64,000 nucleotides of DNA, from positions 1,240,001-1,304,000 of the forward strand of contig JAPVLO010000074.1 in assembly GCA_027257055.1 (NCBI GenBank), written 5' to 3'. Within the stretch, counting starts at the first letter, position 1; each line of letters begins with the position of its first letter. Below, piece by piece: positions 47,056-61,358 of the stretch. Position numbers and translations under genes: made by a program. A model generated the notes under the pieces. That model saw only the letters and a list, made by a program, of their open reading frames with translations. It did not search any database and had not been told where the DNA came from. Source of the stretch: Cephalopachus bancanus (Eukaryota > Chordata > Mammalia > Primates > Tarsiidae).

Positions 47056-47310
47056 GGGCCCGATATGGTGACTCAGGCCTATAACCACAGCACTTTGGGA
47101 CACCAAGGTGAGCGAATTGCCTGAGTCCACGGGTTCGAGACCAGCCTGGGCATGGTTGAACACACCTGTGGTACCGGCTACTTGGAAGGCTGAGGTAGAA
47201 GGATTGCCTGAGTCCAGTAGGTCAAGACTGCAGTGGCCATGAGCGTGCCACTGCACTCCAGCCTGGGCAACAAAGTGAGACTTTGACTCAAAATAAAATA
47301 AAATAAAATA
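47056..47310 (+). mobile_element. Alu with the inter-arm linker deleted
   Basis: Left arm 'actcaggcctataaccacagcactttggg...gagaccagcctgggca' joins directly to right arm 'tggttgaacacacctgtggtaccggctacttgg', so the central A-rich linker is missing. It ends with (aaaat)n and then a TA tract. Confidence 0.88.
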
Positions 47311-47311
47311 A

Positions 47312-47361
47312 AATTATATATATATAAATATATTAATGTATATATATATATATATATACAG
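47312..47361. repeat. (TA)n-rich tract
   Basis: A TA/TATATA simple repeat following the Alu tail. Confidence 0.85.
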
Positions 47362-47399
47362 TGCAATATTTTAACAATTCTGAGGTCAGTTTGCTATCT

Positions 47400-48711
47400 T
47401 GTGCCGGAGTCCAGCTCCACAGAGAGAGTCAGGGCCTGACTGGAGAGAATCGGGAATGGCGAAGAAGAAAAGATGAAGATGACAGGAATCCTCTTCCTGG
47501 GGAGAGCTCAAGACTCTGCCAATTTTTATTCAATTCTTACAAGCTTATATAGTTTTTTACTGACCCCCCCCCACCCACAAATGTATCCCACGTTACACAT
47601 TAAATGTTTACATCATGTTTTTTCTTTTGTTTATGGGGAAGTTGACCTTTACAAGTTTCATTCTGTTTCTTCCTGCTACCAGGTGGTGTAACAAAATACC
47701 AGCTGCCAATTTATCAGCCACGTCCTGTGACACCCTAGGTCACCTGAACCTTTTCCCTTCGCTATTCTATTTCTTTTCCTTTACTAATCTATTTTCTTAA
47801 TTCTACCCTTATATATACTTTCAGCAGCAATATATTGACTTATTTTTTCTTTTATATAACCACCCTTATCTTACCCACTACGAATTCTTAATACTATTAA
47901 TTTAAAAATTTAACTTTCTTAATTTTAATTGCCTTATCTATATTACTTGCTATTTTCTTATCACCTATTTTACATTTTATATTTCTAAACAAAACATGTC
48001 TAAATCTACACTTATATATGAAATTAATCTTGCTTCTAATCCTAAATATATTTAATTTTAAACCTACATTAAGTGTGTATAATTTTAAGTTTATCTTAAA
48101 ACTTAATTATTTCCTATTCCTTATACTTAACTAATACCTACATCTATAATAAACATTTGTCTTTTAATTATAACTGCTATTTATTTAATTCTAACCCTTA
48201 CTTTAATTTTAACCTTCTTTCTAATTAAACTATAATATTTCTTAAATCAAAAGGCATGTCTGTGACTTGTCTTCCCGAAAACACCTGTTTCTGGAGATAC
48301 TCTGTCTCAGTTTCTCACTTCCTTATCAATCACAACTGTCAATGTTGTTACTTAAAAAGGGTGTGAGGAAGTACTTGTTTTTCCTTTTTAGCTAAAGGCT
48401 GCAAAATTTGCATTCCCTTGTCCCTTCAGGGGAGAAATTTTTGCTGTTGAGCCCTTTTTACATTTCTATACATAGGTTTACTGCTAATTCCACATCCTTG
48501 CACATTCTAGCTAATTCTTTTATTTATCAAGGGAAGTGTTTTTCAAGCCTAAGCACGCATTCCTTTAAGGCCAAAAGGAGTCCTTCAATAGGATCCATGG
48601 GGCTCTGCCTCCAGCATGGCCACTTCCCACTGGGGCTCTGCTCCCAGTCAGCATTTTTCCCATTTTCGGGTAACCTCCATTTTGCCTCGTTAGGGGTTGC
48701 GGCTTCCAGCA
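47400..48711 (-). mobile_element. Solo LTR of about 1.3 kb
   Basis: On the minus strand it starts TGCTGGAAGCCGC (48711) and ends GGACTCCGGCACA (47400). Both sides carry 'atct' (47396-47399 and 48712-48715). The AATAAA poly(A) signal lies at 47530-47525 on the minus strand, with about 125 bases of R-U5 after it. The middle (47750-48250) is very AT-rich. The length and the R-U5 style suggest a betaretrovirus-like LTR, but the 4-base duplication would be short for that class. No gag, pol or env is present, so it is solo. Short frames inside it look accidental. Confidence 0.75.
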
Positions 48712-48770
48712 ATCTTGCAATTGTAATAAATATTAAGTGTTTGCTGCTATGTATAAAATAACTTTTAAAG

Positions 48771-48883
48771 CCGGACTTGGTGGCTCAGCCTGTAATCCCA
48801 CGCCTTTGGGAGACTGAGGTGAGTGGATTGCCTGAGCCCGCGGGTTCGAGACCTTCCTGGGCAGCGAGACCTCATCTCTACAA

Positions 48884-48918
<35 letters not shown>

Positions 48919-49100
48919 AAATCAGCTGGGCGTTGTAATGCATGCCTGTAATTCCGGCTACTTGGAAGGCTGAGGCAGAAGGATCGCCAGAGCCCAGCAG
49001 GTCAAGGCTGCGGTGGCCAGGAGTGGCCACTGCACTCCAGTCTGGGTGACAGAGTGAGACTCCAACTCAAAAAATAAAATAAAATAAAATAAAATAAAAA
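48771..49100 (+). mobile_element. Full-length Alu with expanded linker
   Basis: 'gccggacttggtggctcagcctgtaatcccacgcctttggg' to 'gggtgacagagtgagactccaactc'. The central linker has expanded to (aaat)n over about 40 bases (48880-48918), and the tail is (aaaat)n. Confidence 0.93.
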
Positions 49101-49860
49101 CGTTTACTATTTAAATGTTAATTTGCTTTTAAAAAATAAGAACTTACATAAAATAAAGTTGGATTACTGTAACAAAATTTTTATAAATGACTTTTGCAAT
49201 TGAAATATTTTTAAGTGACACAAAAACGTTGGCAACATTATTTCAAGTCACAAAGTTTTGTTGTCCTTTTGTTTTGTTTTGATGGTTGGGAATGCTCCAA
49301 GTGGTCAAGCAAAAGATTTACAAAACTAATTGGAAAAAATTTGAAGCAAACAAAACTGAGTTTAGAAATGTGTAATTTTGACAACTTTAATTATCCATTT
49401 CTCAATTATTTTGTGACACACATACTTTAAAGATGTATTACTAGAACAAAGAGTTTTATTCAAATAAAAGCCTTCTTATTCAAAGTCTTAACATTAAAGA
49501 CTTGTTACCACATTGTTGTTATTATCTACAGCTGCAAATATATTTCCTGAATTATTAACATTAATAGGCATCTAACACTTTAAATTTTTATAAAGTAAGA
49601 AAAAATAAAAGTAAACTTTAGGAAATAGAAAATGGGCACAAGATATCATATAAATTAACTGTATGTGTGCATTCTTTTGATTGTGAATATATTTGAATGT
49701 ATAAAAATCAAAATCTGTAACAATTATGTGAAGAACAAAAAGTTATCCGTGTTGACTATTTGATATAGGGCTATTATAGTAATTGGTATTCTACTTATGC
49801 CAAGTTTGAATAAAAAACTGAATTCAGAAAAATGTTATTGCACACTTATAGTTTGTTCTT
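49101..49860. other. AT-rich non-coding stretch
   Basis: About 750 bases with no recognised feature. Confidence 0.4.
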
Positions 49861-49861
49861 G

Positions 49862-50155
49862 TTGTTGTTGTTGTTTTGAGTTGGAGTCTCACTCTGTTGG
49901 TCAGGTTGGAGTGCAGTGGCATGCTCATGACCACCCCAGCATCAACCTGCTGGGCTCAGGCAATAGTTCCACCTCAGTCTTCGAAGTAGCTAGTACTACA
50001 GGCATGCACCACCACACCCAGTAATTTTCTTATTTATTGTAGAGATGAGGTCTCACCAAATTGCCCAGGCTAGTCTTCAACCCATGGGTTCAGGCAATCC
50101 TTTTGCCTCAGTTTCCCAAATGCTGGAATTATAGACATGAGGTATGATGCCCAGC
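49862..50155 (-). mobile_element. Alu, antisense, older copy
   Basis: It starts with a (TTG)n-like tail, then 'gagttggagtctcactctgttggtcaggttggagtgcagtgg', 'gaagtagctagtactacaggcatgcacc', 'gtagagatgaggtctcacc' and 'tgccca gctt' at the end. A complete but diverged dimer. Confidence 0.88.
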
Positions 50156-50380
50156 TTGTAGTCTTGATAAAATAAATTACTACCAAAGAAGAAAATAATT
50201 TTGCCTTTAATTAGTTTAAAAATTAAGCACAAACCGAATAAATCATGTAAATTATTTTTCCTAAAAAGTTAACATCTGTGGCAACATGCATAATACAAAT
50301 ATAATAGATTTACAGGAATAGTTCCTGAAATGAAGCCGGGAAGTAAATCAGGTAACTCAGGCCATATTTATATATATATA
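50156..50380. other. Short AT-rich non-coding interval
   Basis: A TA tract at 50366-50384 precedes the interrupted Alu. Nothing else was seen. Confidence 0.4.
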
Positions 50381-50403
50381 TATTTTTAGAAATAGGGTCT
50401 CAC
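50381..50403 (-). repeat. 3' edge of the interrupted antisense Alu
   Basis: 'tttttagaaatagggtctcac' is the T-rich tail and first bases of an antisense Alu. The rest of that Alu is at 53710-53945, beyond the L1 composite. The end (50388-50403) is repeated at 53710-53726. Confidence 0.75.
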
Positions 50404-50998
50404 CATATGAGCAGCCAACAGATACATGAAAAAATGCTCAGCCTCACTAGTCATCAAAGAAATGCAAATTAAAAGCACACTGAGATACCACCTAACTCCA
50501 GTCAGGATGACCATCATCAATAACTCAAAAAATAACAGATGCTGGAGAGGATGTGGCAAAAAGGGAACACTTCTATACTGTTGGTGGTAGTGTAAGCTAG
50601 TAAGGCCTCTTTAGAAAACAGTGTGGTGATTCCTAAGAGATCTAAAAATCGATCCTTCATATGATCTTGCAATCTCCCAACTGAGAATATACCAGGAAGA
50701 ACACAAATCACTCTATAAAAAAGATACCTGCACTGGTATGTTTATTGCAGTATTGTTCACAGTAGCAGGAATATGGACCCAACTATGCTGCCCATCAACA
50801 TAGGACTGGATTTTTAAAATGTGGTAGATAGGCAAGATGCAATATTACACAGCCACAAAACAGGCCAAAATCATGAACTTCACAGCAACCTGGAAGGACT
50901 TAGAGACTATAATACTGAGTGATGTATCACAGAAATAAAAAACTGAGTATCAAATGTTCTCACAAATAAGTGGTTATTGAACAATTATCATAATACTA
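50404..50998 (+). pseudogene. L1 segment A: ORF2 C-terminal end into 3' UTR
   Basis: It begins 'atatgagcagccaacagatacatgaaaaaatgctcagcc' and carries the last ORF2 part ('gctggagaggatgtggcaaaaaggg', 'gtatgtttattgcag') into the early 3' UTR ('acaattatcataatac'). It contains many stops. Its 3' end is not a poly(A) tail: it stops where segment B starts. Confidence 0.82.
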
Positions 50999-51012
50999 AA
51001 AGAAAAGGATTG

Positions 51013-53483
<2,471 letters not shown>

Positions 53484-53497
53484 AAAGAAACAGATTG

Positions 53498-53577
53498 CCA
53501 GTTCCACTGTCCCCTCCCCCCACAGTTTCCTACTATGGCCAATCCTTTTCTTATAGCATTATGATGATAACTGCAGG
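53498..53577 (-). repeat. L1 segment C: inverted 3' UTR piece
   Basis: 'ccagttccactgtcccctccccccacag' and 'ccaatccttttcttatagcattatgatgataactgcag' are the complement of the L1 3' UTR start as seen at 53276-53335. It sits between the end of segment B and the direct segment D. Confidence 0.78.
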
Positions 53578-53709
53578 TGGGGGGTGGTGAATGGAACTGG
53601 CAATAGTGGTAATCTGCCGAGGTAGGGGGGACACACCTCATCAACAAGGGTACCTGCATAATGAACCCCACACCTTTAAAATAAAAAAATTAAAAGAGAA
53701 AAAAAAAAA
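53578..53709 (+). repeat. L1 segment D: direct 3' UTR end and poly(A)
   Basis: 'ggtggggggtggtgaatggaactggcaatagtgg', 'cacacctcatcaacaagggtacctgcataatgaa' and 'aaataaaaaaattaaaa' are the final part of the L1 3' UTR with tail. It follows inverted segment C directly and ends at the right copy of the Alu-derived target repeat. Confidence 0.8.
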
Positions 53710-53945
53710 AGAAATGAAGGTCTCACTATCTTGCCCAAGCTGGAGAGCAGTGGCATACCACAGCTTGCTGCAGCCTTGAACTCTTGGGTTCAAATGATCC
53801 ACATGCCTTACTCACCCAAAAAGCTGGAATTACAGGAGGAGGCTGCCATTCCTGGATAATTTAAACTTTTTTTTTTAAAGAGACTTGGTTTTGCTATGTT
53901 ACCCAGGCTAGTCTCTAAATACTGGCCTTAAGTGATCCTTGCCTT
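53710..53945 (-). mobile_element. Old antisense Alu, main part, split by L1 composite
   Basis: 'gtctcactatcttgcccaagctggagagcagtggcata', 'aaaaagctggaattacaggaggaggctgcc', 'gctatgttacccaggctagtc'. It is a diverged, probably AluJ-age copy. Its 3' edge is at 50381-50403, with the L1 composite in between. Confidence 0.82.
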
Positions 53946-55264
53946 GTCATGATTCTTTTCTGAAAAAAAATATGACATTTTGGAAAAGCATAAAATAATC
54001 TGTTTGTTCCTTGTGGTCTTGTATTAAACTGAACAATAAATGATTTAAATATAGTATGCCTATTTATTAGAATTGAGAAAACTAAAATTAATTTAATTCA
54101 GAAAATTTATTGTGCAGAAGGTTATAATTTCCAAAGAAGGAATACATTTGGATTAGAGATAAACATCAGTAATTTCACACAATCTCAAACAGCAATCTTT
54201 TAGAAACAAGCATTTGAAAGCTTTAAGGGATTGTAATTTATGTAACAATCACAAAACTCTGACTTGCATATCTCTTAAAAGAATTTTTGAAGATAAAGAT
54301 CTGAATTAATTAAGTAAAAGTAATAACACTTGAATCAGCTCCTGTATCTTTCTCAAAAGTTTGATTTAATAATTTGTTCCCTATATTTGAAAGATTAATC
54401 ATGTTTAATATTTCCTGGAAAATTAGTCATCACACTTCTGTTGGATTTGAGTTTTATTTTCATCTTTTAGGTGCATAAATCACACAGCTTATTACTTGGA
54501 GAACCCTTTCATGTCTTCAAACAACTCTGAGTATGAAAACTCTGAACATGAATCAGATTGGCAGACCTCCTTCTAAAGATTTTCAAAATATTATCCTGTA
54601 AGGAGGGTAAGTTGAAAAGATGGTCATTTAGCAATACTGCTTTCAGAGAACTATGCTTTGATGAAAATTGGGTATCTTTGGTACTTTAGAATGTGTTTGA
54701 TAAATAACCAGTTCTCATCAAAGATGTACCTGTTTCTGATGTTGTATCTAGAATTTACAAAAGAAGATAGGTGGCACTGCCAGGTATTTTTCATCCTTGG
54801 ACTATTAACATATATTTCTTAGAGTATCCTTAAATAACTGTAATTGAAATCTTCCCAATTTGCATACACACATAAAAAGAAAAAAAAACCTGATAGTCAC
54901 CCCTCAAGCCATTCAGAAAAATTATGTATCAAATAAATTAAAATAAATATAGGATCCATTTTAACCTTAATTTATTTTAAAATTAAGATTTGAATATTAT
55001 ATGTGTTTTTCACACATTTTCTAATCTTTTTAAATTTTAATGTAGAATAAAATTATAAAAGTTTTAAACCTAGAAAACAGTTATGTAATCTAGCAGGATT
55101 TCTGAACAAGCTCTGTAGAACCCTGGGGACTAAGCCCTGTAGGGTGTGGACAGGGTGAGCAGAAGAAAATGCAGAACTTCTCTCTGATTTTAACTAGGGA
55201 AGTGTCTCTTTCTACAGAAGACATCATCATAGCAAATATAAAACAAGAAAAACTGAATAGATCA
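53946..55264. other. AT-rich non-coding stretch
   Basis: About 1.3 kb with no exon, RNA or confident repeat. 55090-55140 ('ggatttctgaacaagctctgtagaaccctgggg') may be an old DNA-transposon trace. Confidence 0.4.
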
Positions 55265-55400
55265 GGTCCAGTGGTTCTCAATCTGGTTGTACATTGAAAT
55301 CTTTCAGGGAAAATTAAAAACAAAAAACAAAAATGATCTGTCCTAACTGGCTTAACTTCCTACCTGCAGAAGTTTGAAATTTGATTGACTTTGGTTGTGA
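55265..55400. repeat. MER5-like hAT relic (probable)
   Basis: 'tccagtggttctcaatctggttgtacattgaaatctttcagg' matches the familiar start of MER5-group hAT elements. The rest is diverged and contains an A-rich tract. Confidence 0.55.
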
Positions 55401-55420
55401 TACAGGCAGTATAATGCTTT

Positions 55421-55752
55421 TTATTTTATTTTATTTTATTTATGTATGTATGTATTGATTGATTGATTGTGTTGGTGTCTCACTCCATCACCCATACTGG
55501 AGTGCAGTGGCCGCTCCCAGCCACCAAAGCCTCGACCTGCTGGGCTCAGGTGATCCTTTCGCCTCAGCCTATCAAATAGCCGCAACTACAAGCATGCGTT
55601 ACCACACCTGGCTAATTTTGTTTGATTTATTGTAGAGACGAGGGCTCGTCAACTTGCCCAGGCAGGTCTTGAACCCACGAACTCAGGCAATCCACTCGCC
55701 TAGGCCTCCCAAACTGCTAGGATTATGGGCTGAGCCACCAAGCCTGGCCAGA
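55421..55752 (-). mobile_element. Full-length Alu, antisense, 14-bp target duplication
   Basis: The tail has become (ATTTT)n, (ATGT)n and (GATT)n (55421-55470), followed by 'gttggtgtctcactccatcacccatactggagtgcagtggccgctcccagcc' to 'gctgagccaccaagcctggcc'. Flanks 55407-55420 and 55753-55766 ('cagtataatgcttt' / 'cagtataatacttt') match at 13 of 14. Confidence 0.93.
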
Positions 55753-55766
55753 CAGTATAATACTTT

Positions 55767-56560
55767 AAAAATAAAAAACATATTTGAAATATATAGCCAG
55801 GATTAAGAACTAATCACATATGAACTTGACTTTTCAGCTAAGACCAGAAAGATCTAAATAGATAATAAAAATGTTACATATCTCATACACACATCACAAT
55901 CTGAATTTACACACATGCTCACACAAACATACTACTTTGAGATAAAATTAGTTTAGAATTTTTTTAAAAAATTCAAACTTGATATTTCGCAAGTTGAAAA
56001 ATAGAATGAAAATAAAGAACTTAGATGGAGGCAAAAAAAAAAAAATAGACCAGATGGCTCCATTTTGGGTAATTTCACATATTATAATTAATGGATGTGT
56101 CTTTTATATTAAGTTTACTGTATGATCTTACTTTTTCTCCATTTCTACTCCAGGGACACAAGAGCTGGAAATGTTCTATAATAATTTCAAGACTATCTCT
56201 AACATAAGGAAGGGTGGGGTGTGTTAGAGCAAAGAGGCCAGTTCATTTCCATATCCTAGACTGAATGTCTTTCTTCTCAAGCACAGAATAGGTAAGATTA
56301 TCAGGGGTCTTCCATAAGCATTGTTGCAGTTCACATGGTAGTACTAAATATGCTTACCATCCACTGGTTTGCACACACACAGAGAGCTTGGATGATTGCT
56401 GTATTTTTCTGTGGAATAGAAGATATATATAAAACTGACTCAATTTCCCCAAAGAACTAATGATTGCAACTGTTTTGAATAAACATAGAAATGGATCCTC
56501 CTTGTCTTAAAGTTTGAAGCTTGCATTTATCTTATCTGAGTTACAAGGAAACAGACCCTC
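55767..56560. other. Non-coding stretch, nothing recognised
   Basis: About 800 bases with an A run at 56033-56045. No gene or confident repeat was seen. Confidence 0.4.
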
Positions 56561-56579
56561 AAGGAATATCAAGGAATTT

Positions 56580-56912
56580 AAACTTACCAGATCCTTGTTT
56601 CCAAACAATGAGATGCCAGAATTCTCCTGTTGACCAACTCCACTTCCTTACTTCTCCCTAATTCTTATTTATCAACTCTTCTTCCCTACCTCTCCCTAAT
56701 TCTGTTTTCTACATTCCTTCCTTTCTATTCTAAACTCCTGACTTCAGTGAGACACAGAGATGGGTTTGAGAAGGAATCTCCCCTCCTCTTTGTCTGATAA
56801 CATTCAAACTGGGGGGAAAAAATCTTCTCTGGCAAAACTCATTGTCTCAGCTATTGATTTTCTATACAGTAAGCGACAGGATTCTGATCGAATTCCTGGC
56901 ATTTTGGTAACA
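56580..56912 (+). repeat. Probable ERV LTR, sense
   Basis: 'gccagaattctcctgttgaccaactccacttcc', 'ctacctctccctaattctg', 'tggcaaaactcattgtctcagctattgattttc' and an end 'ttttggtaaca' recall U3-R-U5 sequences of an old endogenous retrovirus LTR. The left edge is not defined and no target repeat was found. The 62-residue frame at 56760-56948 lies in it and is not a gene. Confidence 0.5.
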
Positions 56913-56999
56913 TTTAGAATGAGTTGCTATGACATCGAAGGGCTATGATTCATAATTCCTGGAAAGTCAGGCTAACAAACCTTTTCAAGCTTTAACATA

Positions 57000-57140
57000 A
57001 ACAATAATCACCCAGAAAGCTTGCTACAATGCCAATACTGCCTCAGTAGTTATGGGATTGGGACTGAATTCTGTATTTCAAACAGAATCCCAAGTTATGC
57101 CAATGCTACTGGATCATGGGTCACACTTCCGTAGGAAAAA
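57000..57140 (-). repeat. MER5A-like hAT relic
   Basis: 'cacccagaaagcttgctacaatgcc', 'tctgtatttcaaacagaatcccaagttatgccaatgctactggatcatgggtcacacttcc' is the complement of a MER5A-type element (compare 16401-16570). Diverged and non-coding. Confidence 0.62.
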
Positions 57141-60129
57141 GTGTTTCCTAACAAACAGCCCAAAGACGTGGTGGAGTTGCAGTCCACATTCAGGTCTGTG
57201 CTCCAACAGTGTTTCACTTACAACAAAGTATGGATATGTTCCTCCTTGGTGGTGTCTTATCGTCATCCTCAATCAAGAATCTTCACACTTTTGTGTATAG
57301 TAATTGAGCAATGTTGCCAATATCATCTCATTATGATCTGACAATTTTTACAATCTGATACTCGGACACACTGCCAGTGGGTGCTGATAAAGGAAGTGAA
57401 GCTAATTAATCTGATCCACCATGCTTTTAGGGAACAGACACAAAGGAGAGGTGAGTGTCTCCGCATGCAGTATCAGATGACCCTTGAATCCCTTCTTGAT
57501 ATCTCTAGGGTGTCACAGTTGAAGCACATGAGGTCTGAAGAAATCCACATAGTGTTTCCAGAGTAAACTTAATAGTTGAGCTGAGGCATAGGCTAGGACT
57601 GGAGGCTAAGAGCTGAATCTCCGGCTTAGGCATCAAAGGAAAAAAAATAGAGACTAATAGTTGAGCAAATACTTAGTGATACCTGGGCCTTGAAGGAATT
57701 GATCTTGGTCATGATCAGTAGAGAGGACAGAGTGTCTGTCTGTAAGTCAATGCTGTTCTCCTTCCTGGGCTATGATTTGGGCTTTTTCAGATAATCAATC
57801 CCTTCCTTCCCATTGAGTTTAGGTAAGAGGCAGAATATAAAGGTGAGAAAGATGGGAAGCATCCTCAACAATAGTTTCCAAATCAGCCCCAGGAAAGGAA
57901 AGGAAGATGAGAGGGAGCATAGGGTAGATACCATCAGCTCTCACTCACCCAAACTGTGGTTTGCTCTGGAATCTGGGCCTTAGGTGGAAGTGGAGTCTTC
58001 CAGACTGCTGCAAAGAACCTGTCGACTCAGTTTCCAGCTATGACAGTTTTGAGATTCATTTGCCCAGTCATCACCCCTTCAATGCACTAGTTGTGGCAAT
58101 AATCAATATCGTCTGGTTATACCTTCGATGTTACAACTTTGCTTCAGAATAGTCTTTCCAAGGAAACTGCTGGAAAAAGAAACTCCAAGGTCATCCTTCT
58201 ATAAAGAGGGGTTTGAACCTTGTGGGTTACTTTCTAACTTAAAACTCAGAAGACTTTTGAAATATTATCAAGACATTATCAGTGGCATATATAGAACAGA
58301 AACTTCTTTAATTGCTTACAAATCTGTGTGTCAAATATGAAAGTAAAGAGAATTCTCTTTATGTTTAGAAACATGATGTGTTTAGAAACAAAATGCATTA
58401 TGGGAAGCAAATAGTTCTCTTTACATATTTACTGACACTGTGTTTGCTCTAATAGACTTAAGTCTATATTGATGCGCCACCTAATATTTTAAAATAATAA
58501 TACCTGCTATTTTTACCAGGATTGAAGAGTCCAAAAGAAGCTATGATTTTTTGGCTTTCTCTAAGTTAAAAATTGGGATTTCATACATAAAATAAGAAAC
58601 AGGTTATAAATATATGCAAAATGGGTGAATTGAATGTTATCTGGTAAGGAATATCTACATTCTTTATAAAATATTCTTTTAGCAAAGTTATTTTCTATTT
58701 TGTGCCTTAAGTTATATGACCTTTTTTTGTTTGTTCTTCTTCTTCACCATTCATGAGGAAAACAGTAACTCCTAAATAATACCAACAGATTTTGAAATGG
58801 AACTAAAGAGGAAAATTGTATGCTTTTAAATAATTTTGAATTTATAATTTGATTTTATTATAATATTCATTACTACTTGTTGAACCATAGCAAATTGTCA
58901 TTGTTGTGAGTCAAATAATGGTTAGCTATATTAGTAACTGTTAACAACTAATTCCAAAGAAAGAGTTCAAGGAATCAGTTATTTGGTTAGCAACTAACAC
59001 TGTCATTTTGCAATCTATTTGACTTTAAAAACATATGCTGATTCGTTGTTATGTAAATTGTCTCTCAGAAAGACCTTAATGAAATGCAGTTTTTGTTTTC
59101 CTATGTGGGTCATTAGGAGAAAATGACCTTGCTTACACAACATCAAATTAAAATGTTAACAAACTACCTTGCATACCAACCATCAATAAACAGAGTAGCA
59201 TGTATCTTTAATGTGTGCCTTTCTGGCTCTTGTTTTTAGCACATCCAGAAATTTCATGATCTATCTTGAGGGATCTATATTTTGGGATCTTGGAGTCTGT
59301 GACCTTGCCAGAGGAAGAAAAGAGGTCCAACAGGGAAGGTATATTCCCCAATAAACTTCTAGGATTTTCCCAAAGAAACCTGAGCATTACTACGCAAAAT
59401 TCTTTGAACACTAACAGATAGTACAACCTTGATTTTCAATAAATCTAAATATGTCTACAAGATACAGTGCTGTTGTGGTACAGGATATGTTTTACAGTTC
59501 CTCTTGAACTCAATGGCTGTCATTTCAACTTTCTGAATAAAATATTCTTCTCAAAACCTTTAATGGGCTTTAAAAGTTAATCCATGCATGATAATATTCC
59601 TCTTTTATAAGTATTTTTATTTAAATATATTACTTTTATGCCTTTTGTCATTTATATTTATTTTTCATAACCATAATAATTCACTCTGGGAATTTTTTAT
59701 GGTCTGATAATGATGAATCAGAGCTGTTAGGGCAGCTAACACTCATATTCTTAACAACCACCAAGGTGTGTCCTTATTAGACTCTAATGTTCACACTGTT
59801 GTGTTTTATTACCTAAGAAGTGAAGTAAAAAATTAGTGCATAGAACAATTGAACAGCTTCATACTTTTAAGCAGTGGAGATGAAAATGTCTAAGCTTAGG
59901 AAATTCTTATTCTATTTTCAGAAAAAAAAATTCACAAAGGGACAATAACCAATTTAGTGACCAAATGAAAATAAAATGTTCTAAAAACAATGATTGACTA
60001 AATGAATTACTGGGTTCCTTATCATGTCCTGAATCTGTGGAATCTAGCCAACACTGAAGATGGAATAAAAGCAAAAATTAATAAAAAGAGTGAACAATTC
60101 TCAAAAATAGAAATTAAAAATTAAGTATT
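57141..60129. other. About 3 kb of single-copy-like non-coding DNA
   Basis: The largest interval where I recognise no repeat. Short frames (for example 57381-57566, 57961-58152 and, on the minus strand, 59208-59426) have no known motif, start context or splice pattern that I can support. If the window holds a host exon or regulatory element, this is where I would expect it, but I have no positive evidence. Confidence 0.35.
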
Positions 60130-60520
60130 GCTTTCCCCAGTGAATTAAAATATAAATACTTATTGGAAGTTGACTAAGTTTATAGTGGGTTAGATTGGTA
60201 CAGAAGACACAACATAAAAAAGTTATTTCCCATCCACAAGAAGTTAAGAGACAAGTAGTTGGATTTGCTGAAGCGATCACACTAAAATATAATAATCTCT
60301 ATGGGGAATGAACACAATATGGTAAAAGTGCAAGAAAAGTGCAATCATTGTGTCAAGTGAGAGAAAGGAAAGTATTGATACTATGGATAAATAGTGGTAT
60401 TTAAGTCAAAACTGGAAAGTTGTGTAGGCATTTCCAGCAACATGCATGTTAGGAGTGTTTTCTACATGGAAAGAGACACATGGGCAAATGCACAGAGGTG
60501 GGTAGTGTGTGGTGAGATGG
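60130..60520 (+). repeat. L2 fragment
   Basis: 'gtacagaagacacaacataaaaaagttatttcccatccacaagaagttaagag', 'gggaatgaacac', 'ggcatttccagcaacatgcatgttagg' and 'gggcaaatgcacagaggtg' follow the order of an L2 copy. Old and non-coding. Confidence 0.55.
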
Positions 60521-60564
60521 GGAGGTGGTAGGGGATGAAGCAGTTATCAAGAAGTATTTGCATA

Positions 60565-60720
60565 GGTACCACTAAATAGTTTACATGTATTATCCCTTCC
60601 AACTTTACCAGTGATTCTATGAAATAGGTTCTACCATTGCTTCTATTTTGCAGCAAGGAAAACAGGTTGAAGTTATTCACATCACCCTTAATAGAGTAAT
60701 GGTAATTTGAGGACAGCTTC
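60565..60720 (-). repeat. MIR SINE, antisense
   Basis: 'tagtttacatgtattatcccttccaactttaccagtgattctatgaaataggttctaccattgcttctattttgcagcaaggaaaacagg' is the complement of the MIR 3' half. Confidence 0.75.
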
Positions 60721-60754
60721 CAGATGTCAGATTTGTAAATTCAAGTTGTAAGTT

Positions 60755-61150
60755 TGTTATGATCCGACTAATGCTCGGCTGCTCCCTTTGATACCAATAA
60801 ATCAAAGGATCAGGGAACTGGTAGAAAGAAGTTTATTTCCGAGTTCAAAGCCAGAGAGCAGAGCCAGACTCAAGGTCATTCAAAATGGCTCTGCTCATGC
60901 TCTAGGCTTTTACAGTTCACTTTTGTCGGTACCTATACATTAGCCATGTGACCAGCAGAGCAGTGAATAGAACTTGAGTTTCAGCAGCATTTATCCATAG
61001 TGACATTTTTCCGTCCAGACTTCCTGGTGCCAGTTATCAGAGGTAGCTCATAGTGTTTATCAGTAGGGCAGGGCAGAAATGTCAATCAAGCTTGCTGTAG
61101 AGTAAAGGATCTAAGACAACATACATTATGCAAAAACTATACAAATCACA
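60755..61150 (-). mobile_element. ERV LTR, antisense (right edge uncertain)
   Basis: Starts TGTTATG on the + strand. On the minus strand AATAAA lies at 60837-60832, about 80 bases before the LTR end, as expected for a retroviral poly(A) signal. With the right edge at 61150 (...CACA) the flanks 'aagtt' (60750-60754 and 61151-61155) give a 5-base duplication. However, a related ~43-base unit repeats just beyond (61156-61200), and 'ctttca' at 61265-61270 would give a gammaretrovirus-like start TGAAAG. The true edge may therefore be at 61270. No viral genes are present. Confidence 0.6.
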
Positions 61151-61358
61151 AAGTTTATGATTATATTGGTACAAAAGTTATATAATTCACAAGGCTTACA
61201 ATTACATTGATACTATATTCAAACTTAAAACCACTCTGAAAAGGGGAGTAAAAGAGGATTTGCATCTTTCATTAGATGAGACTGCAGAGAAGTCAATGAT
61301 TCCATGAAGCTACTCACTGGGAGTGAGTAGGAGATAAGGGGAAGCACACCCTTTCATT

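Noticed and set aside
59208..59440. A possible exon after a pyrimidine-rich 'ttgtttttag'
   Set aside because: There is only one acceptor-like site, with no matching donor, conserved frame or recognisable protein similarity.
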